Shown here piece by piece: positions 12,803 through 26,291 of a DNA stretch of 64,000 nucleotides. The notes beneath the pieces were generated by a model. It saw nothing but the letters and a program-made list of their open reading frames with translations, was not told the DNA's origin and did not search any database. A program made the position numbers and the translations under genes. Positions within the stretch are counted from its first letter, which is position 1. The number at the start of each line of letters is the position of its first letter. Source of the stretch: Sphagnum compactum (taxonomy: Eukaryota > Bryophyta > Sphagnopsida > Sphagnales); the NCBI GenBank assembly GCA_965153455.1, contig OZ234496.1, positions 13,694,304 through 13,758,303 on the forward strand, read 5' to 3'.

Positions 12803-13540
12803 GAATCAAATTGCATTTTTTCCTATACTACTAATTTGCCGAATCAATACAACAGGCCTCTATTTTACTATGACAAAAGGAAATTTGCCACCAATTTTCA
12901 CATTAAACAGATTGGAATCAATGATTGAATATCCACTAATTTCAAGCATATTGGATATGATATGTGAAATGACAACAAAACCTTGGGAATATCTAAGAGA
13001 TGACATTTAGTTACTCCCTTTCTAGAATTTGTTGGAAATTAGAACATGGGGAACATAATGGAAAAGAACAATTCACAAAACAAATGAATGGGCAACTTGA
13101 TAATGGGCGAATGCAAAGATAGACAAAGAAAGTCTTGCATTACTAAAACAAATTGTAAACATTCCGAAGGAGGATATGGAAGACTACCACTAGGTGATGT
13201 TACACATGCCATGGATTTTCTTAAGAACGTGCAAGTTTGAAAAAGTTGATTCTAAAACATTTTTCACAAGTTTACTCAGTGATTTATCAACAAAGGATTT
13301 AGTAACCCTTGAAAACCTGCTATCAATAGAATTCTTAAAACCCTGAAAATGATTATATGCAATTCCAAGTAAGTGAACATGGTTGCCACAAGATTTAAAG
13401 AACAAAGTTTTAAAACAACCATTGAATTGTCGAATGATAGGGCCGGCCCCAAAACTACGAGACGTGTATGATAATCGAAAGAAACAATGGATCAACAACT
13501 TAAGGAGAAAGAAGAATATCATTGTTTACAATAAATTGTG
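12803..13540 (+). pseudogene. Coding-like, decayed exon sequence of unidentified gene (5' part)
   Basis: A pyrimidine-rich tract ending TTACTTGCAG at 12802 looks like a splice acceptor. The following frame reads as protein for about 70 codons (TMTKGNLPPIFTLNRLES) to a stop at 13008. Another plus frame from about 13106 reads coding-like (KIDKESLALLKQIVN) but has a TAG at 13191. From about 13383 the text GPAPKLRDVYDNRKKQW continues to 13530. I do not recognise the family. The isolated stops in otherwise protein-like text suggest a decayed gene. The 13555-14402 insertion sits immediately downstream. Confidence 0.4.
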
Positions 13541-13554
13541 GAACAACACAAGTT

Positions 13555-14402
13555 GTCGCAACCCTAGCCTTGGGCTCGCGACCAAGGCAAAGAGGCTTAT
13601 AAGGGCGTGAGGCAAAAGGAGTGTGAGAATGAAGACTCACACTCCTGAATGAGCTCCCATTTCGGGAGTTGGAGTCCTGGTGGATTCCCGAACTTTCAGA
13701 GAGCGATTTCAAAGGTCAAAACACTTCGCATGAAAGATTTCATTATATCTTTGGAAAGCTATTGAAGTGTAGATGTCTAAAATGGGCTCGCATGACCCAT
13801 TTGGACATCTGCAACACAAGTTATGATCAAAAGAAAGGTCGGGAGTCAAACTGGCAGTTTGACTCCCGACCACTAAAAGTCGGGAATCGACCCAACTCCC
13901 TTGCGTGCAGGTGGCGTGCGACATACCGTTGAAAAGCTCTCGACAAGGGCTACAACTTTGATTTAAACCTCATCACCATTGGAGGTCTTCACACGAAGTT
14001 ATGTGCCCCCAAAGTCGCAAAAGTCCCATCCGAGACAAAAAGCCATTTGGATGTGGCCCCCGTGGAGAGGCGTAGAATATACTATATGGGGGAAGGTGGT
14101 GGCTTCCCCCGAGTCCGGGCCGTGGTGAGTCTTGTGAGTCCGAGGTCGCCTGTGGCTCGTTCGTAACACCAAAGGTGCTCCAACATTGTACTAACCAACG
14201 TGTTGGTTGGTTTGATGCAGATTCGAGTGAGTGAATAAATTGCTTGTCACTCTTCCTAGTCCCATCTCGGAGCTCTAGCACACCCCTCTACCCCTGTAAA
14301 ATGCTGAGAGTTAGGGAGCACGCCCCGAGCTCTTAACCTTTCCGTTGTCTCCTACTTTAGACTCATCCTGAGTCTATCCAGGAGCTTGGGAGCGCGTTAC
14401 AA
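13555..14402 (+). mobile_element. Solo-LTR-like insertion
   Basis: A GC-rich island of about 0.85 kb starts TGTCGCAACC and ends GCGCGTTACA, the TGT...ACA ends typical of gypsy LTRs. ACAAGT occurs on both sides (13549-13554 and within 14399-14404), a possible but imprecisely placed target duplication. Inside, on the plus strand, are an ATACTATATGG stretch near 14080 and AATAAA near 14235, a plausible promoter/polyadenylation order for an LTR. No internal retrotransposon sequence flanks it. Confidence 0.4.
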
Positions 14403-14579
14403 GTATTAAAATGAATAATGGCTAAAGTTGAACACTGAAATTGATTATTAAAAAAAAAAGAATGTTAATGTTGAGACAAAAAGTCATAAAGATTATGAGG
14501 AAAAACCACTAAAAACACTCGCGAACACCACCAGATGTGGATATGTTCCCGATGGTAGAAAGAAAAGATTTCAAGACTA

Positions 14580-16045
14580 TAGATGTAAAGATGTAGGCAG
14601 TCATTGAATGATGGGGATATTTATATCGCTTGCAAGATTATAAGATATATGGGACAGTGATGAAATTGTTTATTACAAAGTTTTTAATCAACCAACCACG
14701 AAAACAATGTACAAATATGGAGGATGTTCACATGGAAATTGACCAAGCCATCAACCTAGCCACGTGGATTTCACAGGGTGAAAAATGCACAAAATTAAAG
14801 ACCTCCAATATATGTAATTTCTAGTTCCAAGATTTATAATACACATCAGTTAAGATATATACATGTTTAGATTGTTCACACGATTGTTTAATTACTTTCA
14901 CTACATATTTAAAAATCTCTTATATATCCAAATATCAATTGGAGCTTGGAAAATGTTTTGAATTCTTCACACTTGATATGAGGGTCCATGTAGGAGTGCA
15001 ATGAAATAAAAGAATAATAGTTGCCAAAGGGCATGAACTGGACACATGGCATGTAAACAAAAATGCAAACAAAAAATGGCATGAAGCCACATGAAGCCCA
15101 AAGGTCAATGAAGTGATCACAATTACTGTTACACACACCACGCATGACATGAGTAGGAAACATAGCTGTACTGCCAATTATAACATTTTAGTGTAATTAA
15201 TCCCATCCAAACGGTCCGAAGAAAGTTAAATAGCTCAAAAGAGGCCATTGAATGTAGTAATTTCATAGCGACCCTATAAAAATATGAACTTTGGGAGATG
15301 TTTACAACTTTGTAACATTGCATGAGTAGAATTTAATATCTTCCGGTGAGCTTCCAAGTAGCAATCAAAGAAAATGAAATTTGAATTGAATTGTTCATTT
15401 GCATAATGTCACGATATCCATATCCCAAGCACTCTTATTGAACACTAAAAGATTTAGAGTATTACCCATTAGTAGAGAGAAGAAAGCTGAAGAGTATAAA
15501 TGCAAAGTTCTAAGCAAAGGTTGGGTACTGGGAATCTTTTAACCATTTACAAGATTATAAGACATACAAGACAGTGATAAAAATGTTTTTCCCGGAGTTT
15601 CTAAACAACTTGCAATAACCTCCTGGAAAGAATCCATGGCCAACACACTTGATGAATCAAATTATAGAACACGGTTTCACAAGTAATGTGATTACCTACT
15701 CGGATTTCAAGCTAAAAGGAGAATAAACAAATTAATCTTGCTACAAAAGTGGCCAAGGAAAGCTTTTGACACTAAAGACGATGCATACGAAACACTAGTA
15801 CTCGCTTACAACACAGAGTTGAATCTTCTAGTATCAGCCATTTCTATTACTAAAAGTGATGTGGAAGAAGAAAGCTCCCCACCATACCTAAAAGATGCAG
15901 TGACAGACTTAGAAGAGAAGACGATGAATTTGGAGGACATCACCTTGATTGCTACACCACAATTTACAACAAGTTCCAATGAACTAAATGACCCACCAAT
16001 GGCACCTAGTTCAGCTCAATATGTCTGGAACAAAATTTTGTGACA
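14580..16045 (+). pseudogene. Coding-like exon remnants, internally duplicated
   Basis: Two related plus-strand stretches, 14610-14720 and 15530-15620, encode similar text (QDYKIYGTVMKLF versus QDYKTYKTVIKMF). The sequence from 15738 to 16042 stays open for 101 codons and is acidic (KSDVEEESSPPYLKDAV). I do not recognise the family. It may continue the decayed gene that begins near 12803. Confidence 0.3.
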
Positions 16046-17178
16046 CCTCTAAATTAGCAACAACTGCAAAGCTTGGAAAGATAAGAGTTCCGAGGAACTA
16101 TGTGTAACAATTAACAAGTCTCTATAAACATGGTTTCTTGAGGCTATGATGCACCCAAAAAAAAAATTGTATGAAGAAAATGGTTTTTGAACCAATATGC
16201 ATTTTTGAGTTAACAGAGTAATATGTTTACTATATTTGAATAGAACATCTGGTGAGAAAACAACTATAAAAAATGCATAGGTTAATTAAAGTAGATGATA
16301 TTATTGGTTTCAAAATGGGTGTCACATTTTGAGATATTTGACAAAAGTGATATCCCAAATTTTGCATTTCATTTCCTCTATAATAAAAAAGGATTTAAAA
16401 TAATTGAGTGTCATGTACAAGGAATAATAAGGCATTGCATGAGTAATAGTAGAAAATTAAAAAAATGCCTGGGAGGATGAGCTAGCTTGAAAAATGACAA
16501 GGAATATAAACAAACTATATAATGATAGACATGCATCCAAACATCACAAAGAAGTTAAAATAATTTTGTAAAACCCTAAAAATTCATGCATTGAATTTGA
16601 AACACTTAACCTCAAACTACCCTCTGTAATCAATTGTCGTAGAAAACAGTCAAATTAAATGGTATGACCACTTTAAACTAAGATAAAACTCCATTGGAGA
16701 AGAATTGATAATGGGAGGAAATCAAATATGCATTTTATAGCAACTCAGACCATTGAAAAGTTGGAAGAACACCATTAGAAAGTCAAGAAAGATTCCACAA
16801 TCTTAATCAGGAAAACTGTGGAGATCATTGGCAGAGAAATTGTAGTCCTATTATGGGAGCCTCGAAACAATAGATTTGAAGAATTAAAATGAGAAGGATG
16901 AAACAATAGAACCCAAAAAACACTCTCAAGATGTGTATCAAGCACTGAAGTATTACATAGAAACAAATAAACTTGATTTTATCAACAAAAATGAGGTTGA
17001 ATGTCTAGGTGAAATCATCAATTTATCAGAGACTCTACATTCATAATTTAAAACACAAGAAAAGGTAGCCAATGCATGTAAATAACATCATTGAAAAACA
17101 TTATTTTGATTTTTTTGAACATAGGATTTATATTTCAATATTAATTATATAATGATTGACATCCATGTTTGAATATCT

Positions 17179-17640
17179 GTGCAGAAATTGAAAATGAGGT
17201 CATGGAGCATATCAGAGAATTCAAAAATTTGGAAAATCAAAATTCCTTTTGCTAATAGAATGAACTTGTTGGTTCAAGCACCACATGAGGACGAATCAGA
17301 GGAGCATTTCACTCTGCTTCAAAGCTCATATTGCAATGAAGATGGTAGATTAGAAAGTAACAGGGAGGATCAATATTCACATAGGAAGATGTTGCAAAAT
17401 GGGAAATCAGATGTCATAGAAGGCTTAGAAGAACAATTTAATGAAAGCATTTATTTGATCCTAGTAAAGAGTGCATAAGAGAAACTAATACAACATGGGA
17501 CAAAAAACATAGTTGATGAACTCCTTGAAGTCGACCAAGGATCACATGTTTTGCTAGATAACGTTCTCCTCGAGGATGAATCGTTAATCATTACAAAGAA
17601 CAATATTATAAAATTCAAGGACAAACAAATAATGTATTGA
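17179..17640 (+). pseudogene. Coding-like exon remnant, unidentified
   Basis: A 99-codon frame (17179-17478; HEDESEEHFTLLQSSY) ends in TAA, but the same frame continues protein-like (HGTKNIVDELLEVDQG) to a stop near 17638. This is the pattern of a single disabling stop in former coding sequence, or of an exon end near 17475. Family unknown. Confidence 0.3.
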
Positions 17641-18029
17641 AGAAATGTGCTGGAATATAAATAAAAATATGAAATGCACTAAACATTAGATTGTTTGGTA
17701 ATCCATTAACAATAGTGGAATACTCATCCATTATCATAGATAGCTTCATAGTACCTCTGAACCTGTTGCAAAATAAAGTTATATTTGAAACTTTTTTAGG
17801 TTCTCATTGCCGTGAACAAAACTTTTCAAATTGCATAAAATATATTCTTCCTCGCACCTTGTTGATTTGTCTCCAAATCGAACAACTTGCAAATGCATAT
17901 TGATAGAACAGTTGTTTGATCAAAAAATCAAAACCTATTGAAACCTTCTAGAAATTAATTACAAGAGTATAGTTATTTTAGAGAGAGGCCAAATGCATAA
18001 GATGTACAAGAGAAATGAGATTCTGAAGA

Positions 18030-21000
18030 ACTCATGCGAAGTGATTCAAAGAGTTGCCACTATAAGAAGAAAAAGAGAATGGAAAAGTTGTTACTGCATT
18101 CAATACAATTGCAATATAATCAAAGGCAAAAAAAGTCCAAAAACATTTTAACACTAGCTTTTCTTGCTTCATCATCAATGAATATCTCAACACCAGGATG
18201 GTAACGAGTCCTAAGCTTTGGAGATGGGGGGAATGGAACATAGGTTTGTCAATGCAAGTATAGAAGCCTCGACATATGAAGGCAAAATACAACTTTGATG
18301 GGGACTTTGAAGGAAATCAAGATGAGCAAAGAATGGCACATTTTGTTTTTTCAATCCAGTGGCCTCTCTATAGATAAAAACCAAAACATTAAAAAGAGGT
18401 GAAAACATTGAAAAATTAAAGTTGCATAAGTAAAGGAATGTGGCCAAACTTACTCACAACCAAAATTAATTATGGCTATTTTCTAGATGGGAGAATCGTC
18501 ATCAAGGTTGAAGACAGGCGGGACAATAGTCTCGCCTAACTTTACATCCAAAAGTGGCTTCAAAACTTCATCAAAGATCTATGAATCAATCTCGAGTGTA
18601 AGGATTGGCCTCCCCAGTGCTTGGCAAACATGAATACTATTCCTTGTAAGAACAATCAAATACAAAAGTTAGAGACAAATCAGATTGCAAAATTAACTTA
18701 GAATCAAAGATAATGAGAGAAGCATGAATGCAATTGCTTGTCCCATAATTAAGGTCCACAATTGCAAAATATGGTGTCGAGCAAACATTGATGAGAACAT
18801 GTAATGTGATCACATGGAATTCCTTCGCCACCCTAAAAGCCCGTCCAATTTGGGATCTAGTCATTGAGGTCGCATTGATGTAGTTGTAAAGGACATCTTC
18901 AACCTCAAGATTAATACCCCTCTCAACCAACTTGGCAAAAGGGGCGGAGTACTAAAACCTCAAGGAAAACATGACGCTTGGAGCTAGATCCCTCACAAAA
19001 AAGGTGACATGGCCTACAAGACTCTATATGAAAAAGGCAAAATTCAAATCAATCCTAACTTTCAAAGATGTGAAGTGCGAAGACATATGGATAAAGTGAG
19101 ACCCATGGTACTTGAGAAGATGGATCCTTGCTACTCATCTGGGGGTTTCAGTTCACAACAATCCACTTCATGTGAACCTTCAACTGGTAGCTTTCTAGGA
19201 AGGAACAAATTTCCTTCAACACTTGCTAGTCATCTACATGCATGATAATGATGGCCCTTCTATTAGATAGAAACATTCAACAAAAACCACAACTGACTCA
19301 ATAAAATGATCCACTTGCTTATTCCAAGGAGGAATGAAGGAGAGTGGTTCAAAGACGTGCGGAATCGAAAGATTAGATGGTACATCTGTTAAAACAAAGT
19401 CCACTTTATTTTTAGAAGACACATGAAAAACACAAACATTTACAAGAAGGATTAGACCAAATGAATGAATAACCAATTTAGGATCAATCCAATTAACATT
19501 AAAAGATTAAAAAAAAGTTATACAGAAAGTTGAACTAAGTTTTTGGCATTCAACTTTCAGCATCGAAAATTGGAAACCGAAAAATGAATGCTTTTGGACT
19601 TCAACTTTGGGCGTTGAGAGTTGGAGATAGAAAGCTAGGTGCTCTTAGCCCTCAACTTTCGGTGCTCAAAGTTGAAACCTAGGAGCTCTTTGCAATCTAT
19701 CTACTCTTGGAAAAGAAAAATTGGTCCTAACAGAAGCTGTTTGAAAAACCTTAATCCAAAATCTGAACATTAAACGGTGCAAGGAAATACCTTTTTCATG
19801 TAGTCTATAATGCTTGAATGCTGAGGTGGCAATACCCAAGTTTGGATCCGAAATGCAAGAATTGAGGCCCAAGAGACATTCATCAATCTTACAATTGAAC
19901 AGTAGTGCACAAAACTAGGAATGAGCAAAGGGGTGAGCAATGGAATTCTCTTCCCAATACTTGATGCTTTTGCGCCAAAGGTAGTTTGTTCTTGTCGTTT
20001 TCTTCGACACTCTTGTGAGGAGAACAAAACTCCTTGACATCTATAGTCACATAGTCTACCTCGGTTGGGATGGTCCGAGTGGAAATCATTAGAACTTCTT
20101 GAAAGCTGGCACGGCCAAACCAAGCTTTGCTTCTCTCTGGGATTGGGTGGGAACATCTTCCTTGTCCTTCATATCTGATATGGACTCCTGAACTTGTTTC
20201 TTTCCCCTCCTTTTGCCCCCCTCCAATCTCTTCTTGTTTCTTTCTCCAAGGCTCCAAGTCCCTAAGAAAATCTAGGCTCATGTTTTTTCCAAATTTTGAA
20301 CTTTGATGTAAAGGTGATTTTCTTTAAGCAATCAAGATACCAAGCACAATCTAAGAAATGTGCAGATGTCCAATATCTCAACATGTCCTTCATACATTGT
20401 GTTATTTGTCTTTAGATCTTTCCATATCTCAAGGAGTCTTGGAATCTCAAATATGGCACCCTTTTGAAAAAATACAAAACAGAAATACCTATAGAGGTAA
20501 AAAAAAAAGAATTTACTGGCAATGAAATCAAAATGACATTGGAAGATTAAAATGCAATCGACAATGGATGGTATAAATGTGGAATGGTTGGATCAGAAAT
20601 CGCCTATAAACAACCTATTTAAGGGCTTCAACCCCATCAATTTGTTGCTCCCATGATTTTTTTTTTGAATCCCATCATTGGACATGAACTCCTTGAAGAA
20701 ACATGTTTCCTAAAGAGAAAGTCTCCATTCCTGAATGTAGTTTGATAATGTAGGTAGAACTTCAAACCCCATAAGCTGAATGGAAAGATTAGTGATAGTG
20801 GTGAAATATAGTTTATGCGCTTCCACCTCCAACTACAATATGATGAATGTCAATTTGCGATCGCTTCAAGGACAATAAATTTAGAGCCTTGGACAGGTAA
20901 GCATTTACTTGAGACCAAAAAGTTGCCTTATGAAGCCACTTATCAAAAGTTTCATCCAAAAATCCATGTTTTGTAAATTTTGTTGTTTCCTTCAACACAT

Positions 21001-22350
21001 CGAATTGGGTTCAAAGTTTCAACCAAGATACCTTTTATTCATTTGTGACCTATGCAGAAGCTAGCATCTATAACTTCTTAGTAAGCATTGCAGACTTTGA
21101 ATTCATATCGTGATGGACCTGAATCTGTTTCAAGAATTCGGGACCAATAATAGGGTGCAAACTAATAAATGTTTCGTGAAGGCAAAGGTACGATCCTTCC
21201 AAACCTAATCCATCGCCTTGTCCATAAGTGCTTGAAGTTTGGAAGGTGACTTCAATTTATCAACCGGAACTTCCTTATAAAAAAACTTTATGGCGACGTC
21301 CGCTACAGCCAAAAGCTGATGTTGCACCAAGAAGAAAAGATTTTTATAAATCACATGTTCAATAAAAAAAATTGATAGATTCAAATGGAAAGATTGGGCA
21401 AGAATCAAACCTTGTACATATAGTCAAAAAAAATTCTTGCATCAGAGAATACCAAGTCTTCCTTGACTTGTTCTCACACTTCTTATAGACATCAAGATTG
21501 ATCACATCCTTGAACTAAACCAATGGAATCATGCCGATGCTCTAGATGTGGAAGAAATCATGCACTAGACTAGGCTTCACATGATTAAATTCAATAGGCC
21601 TCGAGGGTTGAAACAAAATTGACATAAAACTTTAACTTCAATGCACAAAGTAAGAAACTGAAAAAAAACAAAATAATAGCAAGAAAGGACTGGAACTTTG
21701 AAATCCACAGTGTTTAGTTTGAGTCTTACTTGTTCATGTTTGTCATTATAGTGACAAGGTGGACGAGCCCCTCTTTCATATCCAACATGATGGAATCCAC
21801 TACAATGTGCCAAGAGAGGTCATTCGGGTGAACTCTAGAGATATAAGGCATCTAGACTTATAACCGATGATTGTCATCCCACACATAGAACATTCTCCCA
21901 CTGAACCTTTGCAGATCTTCATCCACATTCAACGTTTCCTCAAATGATGCATTCACAGCCTTCCAATGATCATCCCGCTCATGGATGTTGATTTGCAAAA
22001 AATGCCTCCTCCCCTTGCTAGTTTGTTGGAAAAACATAAAAAAAATTGTCGCCTTTTCAATAGCCCATTTGGAACGCTTGTTCCATTTTGAGCACATCAA
22101 TCTTAAAGGTTGCCTTCACAACTAGCATGGATATCATGTGGTAGAGTGGTATGTTCATCCAAGCCTTGGTTTTGGGATGAATTTTATGCCTCTCTAGCAC
22201 CTCAACTATCTTCACCTTATGCTCCATCTGGACCTAGAAGATTTCTTTGTCTCCAGTTGTTTTGATTGCCTCCAATTGCATAGAAGGCCCAGAAGTCAAG
22301 CCAACCTTCTAAATAGACAAGGTCATGCTGGAGTTAGGTTACATTGGAAA
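18030..22350 (-). pseudogene. Long decayed gene of unknown family
   Basis: Read on the minus strand, protein-like text recurs from 22350 down to 18030, broken by stops and frame changes. Landmarks are KVKIVEVLERHKIHPKTKAW near 22200, MFYVWDDNHRL ending near 21860, HPNDLSWHIVVDSIMLD near 21800, KTWYSLMQEFFFDYMYK ending at about 21415, EVPVDKLKSPSKLQALMDKA near 21220, and VEDVLYNYINATSMTRSQIG near 18870. GTAAGA after the codon at about 21730 looks like a retained splice donor, so introns seem to be present, which argues against a processed copy. The DDNHR motif followed by WHIVVD resembles uncharacterised plant proteins I have seen, loosely ParB-like. That resemblance is inference only. Confidence 0.45.
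19530..19690. repeat. Cluster of imperfect hairpins with CAACTTTC/GAAAGTTG arms
   Basis: Three successive units carry CAACTTT and a following reverse complement around a short spacer, for example CTCAACTTTCGGTGCTC then AAAGTTGAA near 19651-19675. It belongs to the same repeat style as 22860-23430 and lies inside the decayed minus-strand gene. Confidence 0.7.
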
Positions 22351-22859
22351 TAATTCACAAGAATAAACAAGAGAGGAACAAGATGTAGATATTATTTCAA
22401 AATAAAAACTGGATAGTAAGTACCTATGTAGAGGTGGTTTCTAGCACAAATTGATATTCATGGACATCCATATCTGTACCTTGTTGTGAGTCAAAACTCT
22501 ACACTTGCAAACAAGTGGGGAAAAAATTAACTTGAAGAATACAAAAAAATTATAAAACATGAATATCATGAAGAGTTATGAAGACTAAGAATACCTCCTC
22601 AAAATTCTTTTCCAATAGCCTTTATTCAATTGACTCAGCACCTTCCAAAGATGGAGGAACTTACAAGAGATAATTAAATGAGAGAAAAAATAAAATGCAA
22701 ATTTGAAAACAGAATGTGAAAAAGAAAGAATAAAAAATACCTTTGTAGATGGACTCCTTGTTTCGACAAAGCTCTGTAAATAAAGAAACGAGGCAAAGAA
22801 AGTTAAATAAGAATTAAGAATTGCATTGAGGAAATTGATTTGAGGAATTTTTTGCACTT

Positions 22860-23430
22860 TTGAAAGCTCCAAGCTTGGGAGCTTTTGTTTTCAAGAGAGT
22901 TAAAGGCAAAAAATTTTGCTCAACCTCTAACTCTCGGTGCTGAAAGTTGGAGGCTGCAAATTTTTTTTGTGTTTGGCCTCTTATGGAGCCCTCAAGCACA
23001 AAGTTCGCAAGTTCCATGAGAGGTCAAACTAATTTCTTTTTGCTTGGCCTCCAACTTTCGACACACTCAGCCTCTCGTGGAGCTCTTAAGTTCCATGAAA
23101 GGCCAAACAACATAATTTACTTCGACCTCTCATGGAGCTCCCAAGCATGATGCTCGAAGGATCCATTAGAGCGCATTTTTTTTGCATTTGGCCACTCCTT
23201 GAGACATCCTAAACATGCCGAACGCAAATTTTTTTATGTTCGGCCTCCAATTTTTGACACTAAAAGTTGGAGGCCAAGTGCAATTTTTTTTTGCTTTGGT
23301 CCCTTTTGGAGATTCCGAACTTGGAGCTCAAAAGTTCCAAGACATGCCGAATGCAAGAAAATTTGCTTCGACCTCTCTTGAAACTCCCGAGCTTAGAGTT
23401 CGGGAGATTCAAGAGAGGCTGAGGCAAATT
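22860..23430. repeat. Array of eight or nine imperfect hairpins
   Basis: Successive palindromes are separated by T-rich spacers. Clear cases are 23242-23275 (arms GGCCTCCAATTTTT and AAAAGTTGGAGGCC) and 23372-23390 with 23400-23418 (18 of 19 bases complementary). Others have arms built on CCTCTCATGGAGCTC. The short frames across this stretch are by-products of the repeat. Confidence 0.8.
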
Positions 23431-23439
23431 TTCTTGCCT

Positions 23440-26170
23440 TGGCTGAACTCCTATGCAACCTAAAAAACTACAAAACTTGAAACTCTACAAAAACTCAAAG
23501 CAAATAAACATAAAACAAAAAGCTTGAAAGAGAAACATGAAAACATGAAATTGGAAAAACTTGGAAGCTTATTTCAAATTGTTGTGTTGTTTGTGTGTCC
23601 CCTACTTCCTACAAGAATAAGAACACAATAAATATATATGTGAAAATCTCAAGCAAGAAATTAGGGTTTCCAACACACCTTTTTCAAGAAATTAAGCTTG
23701 GAATCATGATTTCAAGCACAATTCCATCTTTTCTTCATTCAAGAAACATCTTTTCACTCATACTTGCTATAAGGCCGAATGGACACAACTCAAATCCACT
23801 CAACTTGTTTTAGGAACTTCTAATGTGCATTAGAGAACAAATTGTGCTTTTCATGGGCCTCTAAAACAAATGATCAATGGGTTTTTCTACTAAAAGCAAG
23901 TAATTATGTTTCAAAAACTAAGTAATATTCACTACACTTTTAAAATTTTGTTCTTGCCTCTTCAACTTGATCACCCTTTGCAGAGAAGAGGTTGCGCCGC
24001 ATATTTTCCGTTAGCTACAGATTCTTGGCCGACATCTTGATATTGCGTCTTTGTTGTTTAGGATTTGTCCACTAGAAACTTTGATTTCATTTTCTTCATC
24101 TTGTAGTTCTCAAATTCTCTTGATCAACACCATTTTCTTGTATCTCTTGACAAAAAAAGTTGCCAAAGACACTTTTAGTCGCCTAAGACAAGTTGAAAAG
24201 TGGGGTTTTTCTTCTAGTGTGTAGCTTCTATATTTTGAACCATAATGTTCAACTAAAGACAATAGTTATTCCCTTTCTACAAACTTCAGCATTTGTTGCA
24301 AGATATGTCATCTAGTATTTGTTTTTGTAATCTCGAACACACATTTTTATAAATATACAAATAAATAAATATATTAACTAGAAAATTAAAAAAGGTAACT
24401 AGGGTTCTATTAATAATTATAAATCATAATCAAAACCAAATATTCAAAATTATATATTTATTTTAAATAAATTATATATATATATATAGAATTTGCATAA
24501 TTTTTTGTTTTTATAATTTTCAATGTTTTCAAAAATGTATTTCAAAAATTATGTGGCATAATTCATTTTTCAATATCTCTCTCTTTAACACAGTGGATTT
24601 CACTAACCTTGCCTATCATCATCTCTATGAATCCTAACTCTAAAAAATAACTATAACTGTAATTGTCCATCATGATAATGAATGCCATTGACATTGCACT
24701 ATTATACTTAATTTTGTTTTATGCGGAACAGAAAGTGATGTTAATGAATAAACGTTTTTGTTTTGAATCTTGTACGCTTGGAGGGTGAATGTATGATTTC
24801 CACAAAACTCATGTCAGGATATTAATACACATGGACACATTGGGCCAAGGGTTGGTAATTTTCCTCCCAATATTGATTTTATCAAATTTTCAGTATTTCA
24901 AACACGACGTTGCCATCATGTTTAAAGTTTATTAGTAACTTGTGGTTGACTCAAAAGACTTTTCTTATGTTATTAACCTAATTAACATGATTTAACCTCT
25001 CCATTACAAATAAAATCTACCAACAATCATGCATACCAAATTTCAAGGGATTTTTTCAAGGCCGATAAATATTTGTGAAAAAACGTACACATTTTCAAAC
25101 GCACATATTTCAATTCTTTCCTTATAACAAGGTCCATTCCATAATATATATCTCTAACCTTTTTTAAATTCTTTTTCCTTTCCACCAACCTAGAAATGAC
25201 ATTACAAATTCCAATGTTTTTTTCCCTTTTCATGAAATTTATGTAAATTTTACTTAAGTCTAACATTCACATGAATAATGATGAATTCTTATGTTTGATA
25301 TTCTATTGATTTTTGTTGAGATATGAAAGTTGTTGGGAATGTCATTTTTTCAAGATAGTGTAGTTTATTTTCTAGAAAATACTTCCCATAATTCTTGATG
25401 CATGATGGAATCTAATATTACAAACACTAATTAGATCCTTTTTGCAACAAGTTCCAACTATGCCAAATAATTATTGCCTATGGCTTTCACTTTTCCTATT
25501 AAGATTTCGTCACAAAAGTATTTCACACAATTTGATTAATACAGAATATGGATGACATAATTTATCAATGATCTGACAATTATTGCCATGTTCCAATCTT
25601 CTTCTTATGACCTTGGATGTAACTGTTGTCCTCCACCTATTTGCATGAAGTTATTACCCTATAATGTTATGCCCTCTGTGAGCCATGGATTGTAATTCAA
25701 CAAATGGTTAAGCTTTAGTTCCATAACTTTCCTTAGTAATAATGATTTGAATCCTTATAAACCTCCAAGTAATAATTATTAATAGTTGGATTAGCCTTTG
25801 GATATTCCCAAGCGTAGAGAACTTCTTTATTTAAGATGATGTAATGCTTAGTTAGTTTTAGGACCTAGTAAACCTTTTAAAGTGCATTATCCTTTTAGGT
25901 TGTAGAGAGGTGCAAGGGGATGTGGAATTAGATGTGATTTTATTGATGTATTGGGAATACAAGCCCATAATTAACATTAACACTTCGCTATGACAATATT
26001 GAATTAGTCTGTAGAATAATCTTCGAGCACTAGTGTTGTACTTGTAAGATTTCTAAGATGCAGTCCTAATACATCTTTATTTAGTTTCCACTTCTATCAG
26101 ACTTTTAAATAGAATCAAAATCAACCTTAAATATTAACATTTTCACCTGAGTAACCTTAGGTGAATTACA
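23440..26170. other. AT-rich intergenic DNA
   Basis: No gene or bounded element recognised. There is a TA dinucleotide run near 24474-24488. A 79-codon lysine-rich minus frame at 25027-25266 has no recognisable domain. Confidence 0.6.
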
Positions 26171-26291
26171 ACTTAGTAACCGACTTAGAGGGGATAGATC
26201 ACAATTGCAAAAAATCCAGAATGCGACGAATGGTGTGAGCTAGGTATTCGGCTCGATGCTCCATGGGAAGGGGGTTGATTGGGCATTGTAG

